Source: JACDAN01 sp963801855 (GTDB taxonomy: Bacteria > Actinomycetota > Thermoleophilia > Gaiellales > Gaiellaceae). Taken from it: a stretch of 64,000 nucleotides of DNA. Position 1 is the stretch's first letter; every line of letters starts with the position of its first letter. The translations under genes were made by a program, and so were the position numbers. The stretch spans positions 496,001 to 560,000 of the forward strand of contig CAWDGK010000005.1 of the NCBI GenBank assembly GCA_963801855.1, in the 5' to 3' direction. Shown one piece after another: positions 6,181-19,000 of the stretch. The notes beneath the pieces are model-generated. The model saw only the letters and a list, made by a program, of their open reading frames with translations, searched no databases and had not been told where the DNA came from.

Positions 6181-8422
6181 CCCTGTCTCTGTCTCGCTCG
6201 CGCGCCTCTCGCAGCGCGCTGAGCATCTCTTCGCGGGTGATCGGAAGCGAACGGATGTCCGCTCCGGTTGCATCGCGGATCGCGTTCGCGATCGCGGCCG
6301 CCGTCGGAATGATCGGCGGCTCGCCGAGCCCCTTCGACCCGAGATTCGTGAGGTGGGTATCGGGCTCGTCGACGAGGTCGGTCACGATCTCTGGGACGTC
6401 CGCGATCGTCGGAAGCTTGTAGGCATCGAGGGTCTGGGTCAGCACGGCGCCCGTCGCGGGGTCCAGCAGACGCTCCTCCGAGAGGGTGTGTCCGATGCCC
6501 TGGATGATCCCGCCCTCGACCTGGCTCGAGGCGCCGAGCGGGTTGATGACGCGCCCGACGTCGTGAATCGCGGCGATCTTGTCGACGCGAACCTCGCCGG
6601 TCTCGACGTCGACGGCGACCTCCGCGACCTGGACTCCGAAGGTGAGCACCTGCATGCCTGCCGGGTTCGGCCCGCGGGAGCCCTTGCCCAGGATCTGGCC
6701 CGACTCGAGCAAGCCCGTGACCTCCTCCAGGGGCCAGGAGCCGCCGTCCGACGAGACGATCTGGCCACCTTTCAATGACAGGATCCGCTGCTCGCGGTCG
6801 AATCGCTGTGCGCTGATCTCGAGGATCTGCCTTGCGGCGTCCGCGGCCGCGGAGCGAACCGCCGGCCCCATCGACGGGATCGTCGAGGATCCGGCTGAGA
6901 TCGATGCGAACGGGCCCCGGGCGGTGTCGCCGAGCGAGACCTCCACGCGGTCGACGGAGATGCCGAGCTCCTCGGCTGCAATCTGCGCCATGGCAGTGGC
7001 GCTGCCGGTTCCGATGTCCTGCATCGCCGTGATGACCGCGGCACGTCCGTCGGCGCCGACTCGCACCCACGCGTACGAAGGTGGCCCGCCTCCGCCGTAC
7101 CAGACCTGGCTCGCGAGGCCGACACCGCGCTTCCACGTCCCGTCGGAGCTCGCCCTCACCTGTTCGCGCCGCGCCCAGTGGGGCTCGGCGCGGCGGTAGC
7201 ACTCGAGCAGGCTCTTCGACGAGAACGGCCGCTCGTCCATCGCGTCGCTATGGGCGTAGTTCAGCTTTCGCAGTTCCAGAGGATCGAGGTCGAGCTTCGC
7301 GGCCAGCTCGTCGAGCAGGCACTCGAGGCCGAAGGTTCCCTCGACGAATCCCGGCGCGCGGAACGCCTCCATCGGCGGGAGGTTCAGCTTCGCGCCGTAC
7401 TCGACGGTCCGCACGTTCTCGCATGCGTACAGCATCCGCATGGGGCCGCCCGTGGACGCCACCCAGCCGTCCCAGCCGGTGGCATTGACGAAGCTGCCGT
7501 CGAGAGCGGTCAGCGTCCCGTCCGAGCGGGCGCCGACACGCAGTCGCTGGATCGTGGGATTGCGTTGTCCGGCGTCGAGGTTCTCCTCGCGCCTGGTCAG
7601 CGCGCACTTGACCGGCCGGCCTGTGCGCCGCGCGAGCTCGGCGGCGATGAACGTGTAGCTCCCCGGGTTGTTCTTCGACCCGAACCCGCCGCCCATGAAC
7701 CGGCAGACGACGCGCACGTGATCCGGTGGAAGTCCGAAGTGCTCGGCGACTTCCTTGCGGATGCCCCAGACGTACTGCGTCGAGATGTAGACGGTCAGGC
7801 GGTTGTCGCCCTCCCACTTGCAGACCGCCTGGTGGGTCTCCATCGAGTTGTGGAGGACTGACTGCGTCCGGTACTCGGCCTCGATGACGACGTCCGCCTC
7901 GGCGAGCCCTCGCTCGACGTCTCCCCGCTCGTGCGTGCCCGGCTCGGCCAGGAGCTCGCCCTTCTCGACCGCCTCGTCGCTGTCGAGGAGCGGTGTCAGC
8001 TGCTCCCACTCGACCTCGACGAGCGCGAGGGCGGCTTTCGCCTGCTCGTAGGTGTCCGCCGCAATCGCTGCGACCGGGGCGCCCTGGTAGGGCGGCTCGT
8101 CGGACAGCGGCTCTGTGTCGGGGCCGAGCACGGCTCGGACGCCCGGCGCCTGCTCCGCCATCCTCGTGTCGATCTCGCGGACCCGCGCGCGGGCAAAGGG
8201 ACTGCGAAGGACAGCGGTGTGCAGCATCCCCGGCAGCTGGATGTCGGCGGTGTACTCCGCCTCGCCGCGGGCGCGCTGGAGCCCGGTCTGTCGCGGGGTC
8301 GGACGGCCGACGGTGTCCTGCGGGCCTGCGGGCCATTGCTCGAGCGCGTCCTCCTCGACCACGATCCACTGCTCGGTGTAGCGGCCCTCGACCTCTTTCT
8401 CGGTCTTGATCAGCCTTGCCAT
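6161..8422 (-). CDS. Molybdopterin-binding catalytic subunit of xanthine dehydrogenase/aldehyde oxidoreductase family
   Basis: 753 aa from ATG 8422, typical of the large subunit. It shows the a/b-hammerhead start (RARGEAEYTADIQLPGMLH), the cofactor loops FMGGGFGSKNN and MEAFRAPGFVEGTFGLE, the QDIGTGSATAMAQI segment, and the catalytic glutamate motif GSKGLGEPPIIP near the C-terminus. Such enzymes hydroxylate aldehydes or N-heterocycles using water. It overlaps the small subunit by 13 bp and the FAD subunit by 20 bp, giving small-large-FAD order as in PaoABC. The substrate is unknown; the companion PaoB-like subunit favours an aldehyde oxidoreductase. Confidence 0.9.
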   Translation of the reverse strand: MARLIKTEKEVEGRYTEQWIVVEEDALEQWPAGPQDTVGRPTPRQTGLQRARGEAEYTADIQLPGMLHTAVLRSPFARARVREIDTRMAEQAPGVRAVLGPDTEPLSDEPPYQGAPVAAIAADTYEQAKAALALVEVEWEQLTPLLDSDEAVEKGELLAEPGTHERGDVERGLAEADVVIEAEYRTQSVLHNSMETHQAVCKWEGDNRLTVYISTQYVWGIRKEVAEHFGLPPDHVRVVCRFMGGGFGSKNNPGSYTFIAAELARRTGRPVKCALTRREENLDAGQRNPTIQRLRVGARSDGTLTALDGSFVNATGWDGWVASTGGPMRMLYACENVRTVEYGAKLNLPPMEAFRAPGFVEGTFGLECLLDELAAKLDLDPLELRKLNYAHSDAMDERPFSSKSLLECYRRAEPHWARREQVRASSDGTWKRGVGLASQVWYGGGGPPSYAWVRVGADGRAAVITAMQDIGTGSATAMAQIAAEELGISVDRVEVSLGDTARGPFASISAGSSTIPSMGPAVRSAAADAARQILEISAQRFDREQRILSLKGGQIVSSDGGSWPLEEVTGLLESGQILGKGSRGPNPAGMQVLTFGVQVAEVAVDVETGEVRVDKIAAIHDVGRVINPLGASSQVEGGIIQGIGHTLSEERLLDPATGAVLTQTLDAYKLPTIADVPEIVTDLVDEPDTHLTNLGSKGLGEPPIIPTAAAIANAIRDATGADIRSLPITREEMLSALREARERDRDRVGAPSA

Positions 8423-8844
8423 GTCGAGATGGCCTCCTCGATCTTGGGGTAGGTGCCGCAGCGGCAGAGGTTCCCCGCCATCGCGTGCCGGATCTCCTCG
8501 GAGCTCGGCGAGGGGTTGGCCGCGACGAGAGCCGTCGCCGAGACGATCTGGCCGGGTGTGCAGAAGCCGCACTGGAGGGCATCCGTCCGGACGAATGCAT
8601 CCACCATCGGATGGTCTCGTAGGCCTTCGATCGTCGTCACCTCGCCGTCGACGGTATGGACGAGCGTGATGCAGGAAAGGATGGGGACTCCGTCGACCTG
8701 AACCGTGCACGCGCCGCAGTGGCCCTCGTTGCACGCGATCTTGGTGCCAGTGAGGCCGATGTGCTCGCGGAGGTAGTGCGCGAGCGACGTCCCGACCGGC
8801 GCCGCGAGCTCGTGCCGGCCGCCGTTCACGCGGAGCTCAGGCAC
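8410..8844 (-). CDS. 2Fe-2S subunit of molybdenum hydroxylase
   Basis: 144 aa, GTG start. Both iron-sulfur motifs are complete: the plant-ferredoxin-type C38-x4-C43-x2-C46 with C58, and the helical-bundle set C92-x2-C95 (QCGFCTPGQI) with C127-x-C129 (GNLCRCGTY). It carries electrons from the molybdenum cofactor to the FAD subunit. There is no N-terminal Tat signal, so the complex should be cytoplasmic, unlike periplasmic PaoA. It overlaps the preceding amidohydrolase by 8 bp, so that gene belongs to the operon. Confidence 0.92.
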   Translation of the reverse strand: MPELRVNGGRHELAAPVGTSLAHYLREHIGLTGTKIACNEGHCGACTVQVDGVPILSCITLVHTVDGEVTTIEGLRDHPMVDAFVRTDALQCGFCTPGQIVSATALVAANPSPSSEEIRHAMAGNLCRCGTYPKIEEAISTWQG

Positions 8845-9992
8845 CGGGCGTCACCGCGATGATGTCCGCCAGGTGGACGAGCGCGAAGACCGAGCGGCCG
8901 GTGGTCAACCGCTCGCCCTCGTCTTCGATCTCGGGCAGCGCCCGCCACAGATCCTGGGCGGCCATCAGCAGCTCTCTGATCTGGTCGAGCTCCTTCACGG
9001 AGCCGTTGCGCTCCTGGGTGGCGTTCAGGGCGAGGCCGATGACTCCGATCGTGTCCGACTGGCGCGTCCAGAGGAGCGGCGTCGCCATCGAGAGGTACTG
9101 GTGGATCCGCGCCAGCGCCATCGACTGGCGGAACTCGCCGTCGCCGGTCGGCTTTGGTCGGCTCGAGCGGCTCCTCGCCGTCTGCGATCCGGTTCGCGTT
9201 GCCCGCGAGCATGTCCCGAAGCTGGCGCTCGTCGAGCCCGGCCGTGATCGCAGTGCGGAGGGAAATCAGGAGCGACTGGGGCTGTCGGCCGTACGGGTAG
9301 TCGGAGGCGTACAGGATCTGCTCGGGCGGCACCTGGTGGAAGAAATCGAGGAGATCGACCGGGCTCCACACCGACGTGTCGAAGAAGACGCCCTTTCGTC
9401 CCGCGAACAGGCCGGCCAGAGCAGCCATGTCCGCGATTCCCGCGTGGGCGATGATCAGCTGCGCCTTCGGGTATCGCTCGGTGAGCCGCGAAAGATGGTC
9501 TGCAATCGGCGGCAGCCCGCGACCGCCGTGGATGAGGATCGGCACACGTCGCTCGGCCGCAAGCTCGAAGACAGGCGCGAGGCGATCGTCGTTGAGCGTG
9601 AATCGCTGCGCTCGAGGGTGGAGCTTGATGCCTCTCGCTCCGCGGTCGAGACAGCGGATCGCCTCGTCGATCGGCCCTTCGGCGGTCAGGTCGAGGCGCA
9701 CGAACGGCACGAGTCGGCCGCCGGAGCGCTCGGCGTCTCGCAGTGTTCTGTCGTTCGGCGCACGGAAGGCTGGCTCACGGTCGGGCTCGTCCATGCAGAA
9801 CATGAAGGCGCGGGAGATCCCGTAGGCGTTCATGATCCGCTCGAGCTCCTCGTACTGGCCGCTCGTGCCGTCGATGTCGTGCCCGAGATGTAGGTGCGCG
9901 TCGAAGATCCCGGCGCCTTCGGGCAGCAGCCGACGAAGCTCTTCGTCGTAGCTGGAGATCAGCGCCTGGGCGCGCGAGAGGGCCGCTTCCAT
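8837..9992 (-). CDS. Amidohydrolase 2-family metal-dependent hydrolase (one frameshift)
   Basis: About 385 aa when a frameshift near 9155 is repaired. TIM-barrel features: DAHLHLG (metal histidines) near the start, RGIKLHPRAQRF, VPILIHGGRG, AQLIIAHAGI and the strand with ILYASDYPYG. These are the marks of PF04909 enzymes (decarboxylases, lactonases and hydrolases). After the frameshift a helical tail of about 100 residues follows (MALARIHQYLSMATPLLW). It heads the molybdenum hydroxylase operon with an 8-bp overlap, suggesting it acts on the same aromatic or heterocyclic substrate, which is inference. Confidence 0.78.
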
Positions 9993-10015
9993 ACGGCCGC
10001 TCAGTGTATGCGCCG

Positions 10016-13000
10016 CTAGCGCCTCGGCTTGCGCTTCGGCTTCTTGCAGGCGCCGAGCTTGTCGCCGTGCTTCCGGTGCTTCTTCACCTGGGACTTGGGC
10101 ACCTTGATCGTGCGGCCGCGGTGGCAGAGCGTCACCTTCTTGGGCTTCGGCTTCGGCTTGGGCTCGGGCTGCGGTTGAGGTTGCGGTTGGGGTTGGGGTT
10201 GCGGCTGGGGTTGGGGTTGCGGCTGGGGTTGGGGTTGGGGTTGGGGTTGGCGGCTGTGGTTGCGGCTGGGGCTGCGGGCCAGCGACCACCCTGGTAGAGG
10301 CCTCGGCGGCGACCGGAACGGCCTCGACGTTCCCGGCTAGGTCGCGCGCTCTCGCGGCGAAGCCGTAGGTGTGGCCGGCGTCGCCGGTGTACACGGCGGA
10401 GGTCTCGGTCGTTGCGGTCTTCCACGCCGCGAACGGGCCGCCGTCGACCGAGACGTAGACGTCGTAGGACGCGACACCGCTCAGGGCGTCCGCGCCCGAC
10501 CAGGTGACGGTGAACGGCTCGGTTGTCTCGGCGACCAGCGCGGCGACATTCGCGGAAGGCGCCGTCTGGTCGACTCCGATCGCCAACGTCCGCTCCGCCT
10601 CGACGTTCTCAACCTGTCGATCGAGCGGTACTTGAACGTGTGGACGCCCTCGACGGCGATACGACAGGCGCGACGTAGGCCTGCCAATCGCCGTCGCCAG
10701 GTCGAACTCGGTGCGCGAGACGCCCGAGGCATCGTCGGGGGCGACGAGGGTGACGGTCACGTCGCAGGCGTTCCAACCCAGCACGTTGCCTGTCGCGCAG
10801 ACGATGCGGTGGTCTGGGTGAGGTCTCGTCCGGGGCGACGGTCAGGACCGTCCCGGTCAGGTCGACGAGCTTCGGCATGCTCGTGTCGTCGAGCGTGACC
10901 GTGAACCGCCCGCCGGAGACGCTGCCGTCGAGGTTGTCCGTCGTGTTCTTGACGGGCAGCGCGGTGCCGCCGCTTCCGCGAACGGCCTTCCACACGGTTC
11001 CCGTCCAGTAGCGCAGGAAGAGATTCGCCTCCGTGGAGCCGACGACCGTCGAGGGGTAATAGAACTTCGCGGCCAGCGAGTCGTCGGCATCCGCGCCGGT
11101 CACCTGCAGGTCGACGAACCCGCCGTCGTTGAAGATCGTTCCCGAGGCCGGGTTCGATCCATAGACGGCGGCGGTGACCGTGACGATCGACCCGCCGGCG
11201 TTCGTGACGGTTCCGGCGACGCCGGCGCTACCGGGGGTGACCGGAAGCACGGCTGCCGTGGCCGAGCCGCCGGCGGCCGTCGTGTCCGTCTCCGCCGCGC
11301 CGACCAGAGGGCTGGCGATGATGATCGTCCGTGCGGGCGTCTCCTGGCCGTCGGGATTCACGACGGAGACCTGCGCCGTCCCGATCAGCTCCGGGAGATC
11401 CAGGTCGCTCGCCGGAATCGTCGCTGTCAGCTGACCGGGACCGTCGAAGGTCGTTGGCCGCTGGCTGCCGTTCCAGAGCACCAGCGAGCCGGCGACGAAG
11501 TGGGCGCCGCTGATGACCAGCGCCGTCTCGGGGCCGTCGGCGAGGAGCCGCGACGGCACGATCGAAGTCAGGCGCGGCGCGGGAACCACGAAGGTCTGCG
11601 CCTCGAAGGCGCCGATGTCGCAGCGTTCGGTTCCGTCGCCGTCGCCGTCCTTGACCCGCGGGAGGCCGCGCTGATCCGTCTCGCCGATGCACTGTCCCGG
11701 CACTGTCGGGCCGGAGAACGGCTGTCCGGCATCGAGTGCCCGGCTGCCAGGCAGCACTGCGTGCGTTTCCGTCGGTCCGCCGTTGTCGGCGAGCGGACCG
11801 AGAACGTCCGTCAATACCGACGTGGCATCGATCGCCGTGGTCGCGGCGTGCACCGTGGGACATCCCTGGTCGCGGCCGACCAGGTTGTGCCCCCGGTCGT
11901 CCAGGAATGCGACGGCCAACGCGTAGCAGTCCTGCTGGTCGCGTGAGGTGTTCCCGGCCACGATCGACCCGGCGAAGTTGAGGCCGCCATCTTCGACGTA
12001 GAGGCCGCCGGCGTAGTTCCTCGCCGCGTTGTCCACGATCGTGCTGAGCGAGATGTGCACGCTTTGGCTCGACCAGAGCCCGCCGCCTCGCCCGTCGGCG
12101 CCCATCGCGGAGTTCCCGCTGACGGTGCTGCTGGTGATTGCCGCGGTTCCGCTGTTCGCGAGGCCTCCACCGCCGTCGGCGTCGTTCCGGCTCAGCGTGC
12201 TGCGGTGGAACAGGAGCGTGACGTGCCTGCCGTTGGCGATGCCGCCGCCGGAGAGGCGAGCCTCGTTGCGGTCGACGGTCGAGCGCAGCACGTCGATCGA
12301 CGTCACACGGTCGGCAACGCCGGATGTCGCCATGCCGCCCCCCGCGGTTCCGCTGTTCGAAATGATCGACGAATCGCTGACGGTCGTTCGCGTTCCCGTC
12401 CAGACGCCACCGCCGTCGCCGAGCAGCGCGCGATTTCCGGAGACGGTGCTGTCGGTGATCGAGAGGTCGTTCCGGCCTCCGGTGTCCCAGCCGCTGAAGA
12501 TTCCCCCGCCGTTGTAGGTCGAGGCCCGGTTGTCTGAGACGAGGCTTCCCGCGCGAACCGTCACCGCCCCACCGAAGCTCCAGACTCCAGCACCACCCGC
12601 GGCGCGGTTGCCGGTCACCTCGCTGTCGTCCAGCGTCAACACGCCGCGGAACGTGTAGGCGCCGCCGCCCCACGTCGCGTCGTTGTCTCGAATGAAGCTC
12701 GACGTGACGGTGGAGTCGCCTTCGGTGAACAGCGCCCCGCCGTCGACGGCACGGTTGCGCTGCAAGCGGCTGCCGTCGGACATCGTCAGCGTCGCGGCGC
12801 GGCCGACATCTACGCCGCCGCCTCTACTCGCGATTCCGTTGACCTCGTTCTCCAAGATGTCGCTATCGCTGACCTTGAGGTCAGTCGCATCGCCGTACCA
12901 CCCGCCGGCCAGCACGCCGCCCCCTGACGTCACCAGCCATCCGGCCGCCGGATCGGCTCCGTCGACGACGTTGCGTTCGACTCTCGTCCGCAAGAGCTCG

Positions 13001-16000
13001 GTCGTCCCGCCGAAGGCAGCGATTGCTCCTCCGCCTTGATTGGTCCCGCTTCTCGCTGCGGGCGTTGCGACGTTTCCGCTGAGCAGCGAGTCGTTGATCT
13101 TCAGTGTCCCGCCCCGCTCGGGCGCCCGGTCGGGATGGAGTCCGTTGGCAATGCCGCCGCCGTTCCCGGCCGTCGCTCGGTTACCGGTTACGTCGACGAA
13201 CCAGAGCTCCGCCTTCGAGCTCGCGCCGCGCATCGCGATCCCGCCGCCGTCGGTGCCCGCGACGTTCCCGGCGATCTTGGCGCCGCTGTAGACCCAGAGC
13301 TCGCCCGCATTCCCGATTCCGCCGCCGTCCAGCGCGGCGCGGTTACCGTCGGTCGAGGAATCGGTTGCTCCGACGACACCGCCCTCGATCGTCGCCCAGC
13401 CGTTGATTCCGAGGCCACCGTGCCTCTTCGCGTCGTTTCCGGAGACCGTGGTGCGCACTAGCCCCAGTCCACCGCCGCTCCGGACCTCGATCCCACCGCC
13501 GTTTTCCTCTGCGCGGTTCCCGCGTAGCGCGGCGCCGTTCAGCGTCCCGCTGCCGATCGTGCTGTCGGCGACGGTCGCGAACCCGGAGTTGCCGATCCCC
13601 CCGCCGTACCGCGCGCTGTTCCCGCCGACGCCGGTCGAGTTGAGGATCAGTCTCGGGTAGGAGTCCCCGGAGCTGTCCGTCGAGATGCCACCCCCGAACA
13701 CAACCGCGGTGTTGTCCCGAACGGTGCTGTTGTCGATCGTGACGATTCCGCCGTGGAGCGACACGCCGCCGCCGGCGTAATCCGTCGCGCGGTTCTCCTC
13801 GACCATCAGCCCCCGAGCGGTCACGGTTCCGCCGGCAAGCGCACCCGCGCCGTTCGCGAGCCCGCCGCCCGACAGCCCGGCGTTCCCCCGGAACGTCGTC
13901 TCGGTGATGGTGAGGTTGCCGCGATTGAAGATGCCGCCGCCGTCGCCGTGCCACGCATCGTTATTGGCGATCGTCGCGCCGTCGATCGTGAGCGGCCGCC
14001 CCTTGCTGCCGCCGTCACCGTTTGCGATCCCGCCGCCGCCGCCGTGCACCGAGTAGTGGCCGTTGGCGCCGTTGCGCGTGATCGAGCCGCCGGTGATCGT
14101 GACGGGCTCTGCCGCTCCGTCGGCTCCGCCGATGAGGATTCCGCCGCCCGGTCCCTGCGTGGAGTTGTCGTCCAAAGCCGTCGCCGTGAGCGTGGTCTCG
14201 CCCAGGGTGAACACTCCACCGCCGCCGACGAATGCGAAGTTGCGGGTGAGCGACGAGGACGTCACCGCAAGGCGTCCCCCGAAGCTGGCGATGCCCCCTC
14301 CTCGGGCGCTTCCGCCATTTTCGTCGATCGCGCTGTCGGTCACGGAAACCGTTCCTGGGGTGAGGCCGCCCGTCCCATTGGAGATCGCGCTGCCGCTCAA
14401 CGCACTGTTCTCCGTGAGCCGCGAAGCCGCCACTGAGGCGGTGCCTGCGTTCAGAATCGCGCCGCCGTCACCGCGGGGTGCACGGTTGCCGGTGAGGAAG
14501 ACGTTGTGAAGGTCGACCCGAGAGCCGGCCAGCGCTGCGATCCCACCGCCTCCGCCCTCGACGTTCCACCGCCCGTTCGAAAAGTTGTCGCTGACGTCGC
14601 CGCCACGCATCACGAACGAGGCAGCCGGCCGCGCCTCGAGGAGGACTCCACCGCCGGCGCCCTCGGCCCGGTTCTCGCTGATGGTCGTGTCGGTGACCGT
14701 GATCCCGCCCCAGCTCGTGATGCCGCCACCGCCGCCCGTGTCGGCCGTGTTCGACGTGATCGTGCTGCCTTGGAGGGTCAGGTGCCCTGTGCCCTGGAAG
14801 AGGTTTCCGATGCCGCCGCCAACCCAGGCTGTGTTTCGGCGCACCGTCGAATTGGCGAGCGTCAGGACGCCGCGGTTGTCGATGCCGCCCATCCCTACCG
14901 TCGCCTCGTTGTCCTCGACGAGGACATCCGTCAGCGTCCCCCTGAACATGTTGACGAGGCCGCCGCCGTCCACCGCCCGGTTGCCCCTCAGGCTTCCCCG
15001 GGTCATGGTGAGCGGCGAGATGGTCAGGATGCCGCCGCCGAACGTCCCCGAGGCGACGTTCTCCGTGACTGCTGTCCCGTCGAGGATCAGCGCACCGCCG
15101 CGACTCGTGATGCCGCCCCCGTCCGACGTGGCCGTGTTGCCCGTCACGACCGAATTCCGCAGCGTCACCGTCCCGCCGCTGAAGTTTCCGCTGGCGAAGA
15201 CGGAGCCGTTCGCAATGCCGCCGCCCTCTCCTGCCGTGCTGTTCTCGATCCTCGAGTCGTCGAGCGTCAGCTTGGCGGTTGCGCCCAGGACGAGGACGGC
15301 GCCGCCGCGCCCGGTCCGGCCATTCCCGAGTGTGACTTGCCGGAGTGTGAGGTCTCCTGGGGCAGGCACGTGGAAGATGCGGAACCTGGTCGTGTCTGGC
15401 GCCTCGCGGCGGATCGACGCATGGCGCCCTTCGATCGTGATCGGGGTGGTGACGGCGGGGAGCCCCGACGCGCCGAGCACGTCGGTCTCGTAGACGGCCG
15501 TCAGCTCGTAAGTCTCCTCGTCCTCGAGGTAGATCGTGTCCGGCCCGCTCCCGGCTGCGCACTCGCCTGTCCCGGGGCCGGACGCGGCATCCGTGTTGGC
15601 CGCGATGACCGCCTCGGGGAGCGTGCAGAGCCCGTCCGAGGCGTCGATGCGGAACTCGTCGGAGTTCACGTGGATGCCGGGGGTCTGGAGCACGAGCCGG
15701 TCCTGGTCGTCCTCGCCCGGAACCTCGTTGGCAGGGGTCGAGTCCGGATCGCGCTGCTGGGACGCGACGATCTCCGCCGTGATCTCGGTGCTGGTCGGCT
15801 CCGGAAGGCGCAGGACGAGGAGGAGGCTCCTGCTCCCGCCGGAGGGCACCGACCCGGCGAACCAGACGCCTGTCGCATCGTCGTATCCGGGTCCTGCGGA
15901 GACCAACTCGAGCGCTGCAGGCAGGTGAACTCGGGCCGAGACGCGCGTCGCGTCGTCCGGTCCGGCGTTCCGAATCGTCGCGGTCACCGTGAACTGCGAG

Positions 16001-19000
16001 CCCGGGTCCGGCCGCGTGGTGTCCGCTGAGAGCTCCAGCGACAGGTCGGAGTGCTCGATCACGCCCTCCTCGTAGGCGCCGATGTCGCAGCCCGGACCGA
16101 ACGGCCGCCTCACGCCTCGCTGGTCGGAGCCGTTCACCGGCTGCGCGAGGCACACGGCCTCGTCGGCCGCGTCGATCGCGACCGATCCGCTCCGGAGCGC
16201 GTGTGTCTGCGTCGGCCCGTCGTTGTCGGCGAGCGGGTGGAGGAGCGTCGCGAAGACCTGGGCCGGATCGATCGCGTGGTCGGCCGCCGTGGCGGCGCAC
16301 CCCGTGCCCTGGCCGAGGACGTTGTGGCCGCTGCTCGAGAACGTGCCGCCCATCGTCGCCACGTCGCAGTCGGCGAGAGCTGGGTTGCCGGCGGACGTAT
16401 TGCCGGCGAGGATCGAGTTCTTCGCGGTGAGCGTCGTGCCGATGTTCGTCGTGACCCCTCCGCCGCCGGCGATCGTCGCCGTGTTGCCGGCGATCGTGCT
16501 GTTCGTGACGGCGAGGTTCCGGAGCGCCCAGATCCCGGCAGCTCCCGGGAAGATGCCGCCGCCATTCGAGACGTTCCCGCTGACCGTGCTGTTCACAAGC
16601 GAGGCTGCGGCTCCGGAGAGGGCGAGGACGAGCCCGCCGCCGATCGCCTCGCTGTCGTTGGCGCTGATCGTGCTCGACCGGATGTCGACGGCTCCGAACG
16701 AGTAGAGCCCTCCGCCGATGAACGCGCTGTTTCCATGCACAGTCGAGTCGATCGCGGTCAGATCTCCGGTTGCGTACATGCCACCGCCGCCATTCCCGGC
16801 ACGGTTGCCCGTAACGGCTGCTTCGTGCAGATCCACCGTCCCGCCCGCGAAGTCCGGCGACCCGTTGGCGATGCCGCCGCCGTATCCGCCGGTGGCGACG
16901 TTGCCCGAAATCGTCGTGCCCGCGATCTTGACCAGCACGGGTCCGGCAACGAGGAGGCCGCCGGCACCACGACTCGCGGTGTTGTCTCGGATCGATCCGC
17001 CGACGAGCGTCGCCGGGGACGTTGTCGCAACGCCACCGCCGTCCTGAGCGCCGACGTTCCCGACGACATGTGAGTTCTCGAGCCGGAGCGGGCCCGGCGT
17101 CTCGCTGTAGATCCCTCCGCCGCGGCCGATCGTCGACTCGACGAACCGGTTCCCGCTGATGGTCGTCCCGACCACGGTTGCAGAGGCACGGCGGTTCGCG
17201 ATCGCGGCGCCGTACGTATGGGCTCGGTTGTCCTCGAGCACGGCATTGCGGACGATGAGCGTGCCCCCGTCGAACTCCCCGACGGGCCCGGCGCCGTTGG
17301 CGATCGCGCCACCGCTCCGTGCATGGTTCCGGCGTATCGCACCGCCGTCGACCGTGACCGTTCCGTCTTCCTCGTTGAAGATTCCGCCGCCGTCCGCAAG
17401 CGGGCTCTTGTTGTCCTCGATCGTGACGCCGGTCAGCGTGATCAGGCCCCGGAACACGAACCCCGCCGTTTGCGATCCCGCCGCCCCCGCCGTAGGTGGC
17501 CCACGGACCGGCTGCCTCGTTGTGGCGGATCAGGCCGCCGCTCATGTCGAGCTCCGCGCCTTCGGAGACATGGATCCCGCCGCCCCCGCCGCCGGCACGA
17601 TTGCCGTGGAGGAGGAGCGGGCCACCGATGACGGCGTCGGTCAGCGTGGCAGTGCTTCCACCGCCGACTGCGACGCCGCCGCCCTCGAACGCGTAGTTGC
17701 CATCGACCTGTGTCCCGTTCGCAACGAGTGCGGCGCCGGCGACGAAGATCTCCACCGCCGTAGGACAGGGGGACTCGGCCGGAACGATGTTCCCCGCGAT
17801 GCGCCCGCCGGTGAGCGTCACGGTCCCGCCGAAGCTGGAGATCCCACCGCCATGGTCCTTTGCGGTGTTCAAGCGGATGAATGGGTCGGCAGCAACGACC
17901 GAGCTGCCGGGCCACATTCCGATTCCTCCGCCGCTGTTGGCGTGGTTTCCGTTCATGTCTCCACCCGAGATCTGAAGCGTGCCGCGGTTGAAGATTCCGC
18001 CGCCGTCTCCGCTTGGCGCGCGGTTTTGCGTGATCGTGACGCCGGTGAGGCTGACCGAACCACCCGTGTTCGTGTCGCCGCCGCCGTTCGCGATTCCGCC
18101 GCCGCCGCCGGACAGGACGTAGCCGCCGTTCGCGGTGTTCCCGTGGATCGCGCCGCCGGTCATCGCCAGGCTCGCTACGCGGTCGTCGCCGTTCCCTGAA
18201 CCGGGCGAGCTGTTGTCGAGCAAGATCCCGCCCCCGGCCCCCGAGGTGGAGTTGCTCTCGACACGGCTGTCGGTCAGCGTCGTCGGCCCCCACGTATGGA
18301 GTCCGCCGCCGTCGCCGGTCGTGCTGTTCCCGGACACCACGGTGTTCTCGAGCTCGAGACCACCCTCGGCGCCGTGGAAGTTCTGGAAGAGATTCGCGAC
18401 TCCGCCTCCGGAGATCGCCGTGTTGCCCGTCACGCGGCTGTCGACCAAGCGGAGAGCCCCGCTGTTGTCGAGGCCGCCGCCGCGGCCCAAGCTCTGGTTG
18501 CCGCTGATGGTTACGTCGGTGAGCGTCGACCGGCCGCCATTCGAAATCCCGCCTCCGGCGTCTGTGGCCGTGTTCTCCAGCACACTGGTTCGTTCCAGCG
18601 CCAGATCGGAATCCACGTCCGTCCTCAGAGCGCCGCCGAGGGCTGCTCGACCGCCGCGGAGCGTGGCGTCGCGAATTGTCAGCCCGCCCGAGCGAGTGAC
18701 ATAGAAGAGCCGGAACGGGACGGTGTCGGTCGCGACGCGCCGGATCGTCGAGTTCGACCCCTCGATCGTGATGTCCGACATGATCGACGGGAGCCCGTTC
18801 GGGCCGGCCTCAGCAGCGGACTCGTACGGTGTGGTCAGCGTGTAGGTCGTGTCCTGGAGACGGATGGTGTCCGCGCCTTCACCCGCCGCGCACTCGCCCG
18901 TGCCCGACCCCGAGGCCGTGTCCGTGTTGGCCGCGATGATCGCCTCTACGAGCGTGCAGAGCCCATCCTCGGCGTTCACCGTCGCCGCGGTGCTGTTCAC

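Noticed and set aside
8859..9893. A 344-codon plus-strand frame opposite the amidohydrolase.
   Set aside because: It is the antisense shadow of a gene with clear metal-binding motifs; it has no domain of its own.
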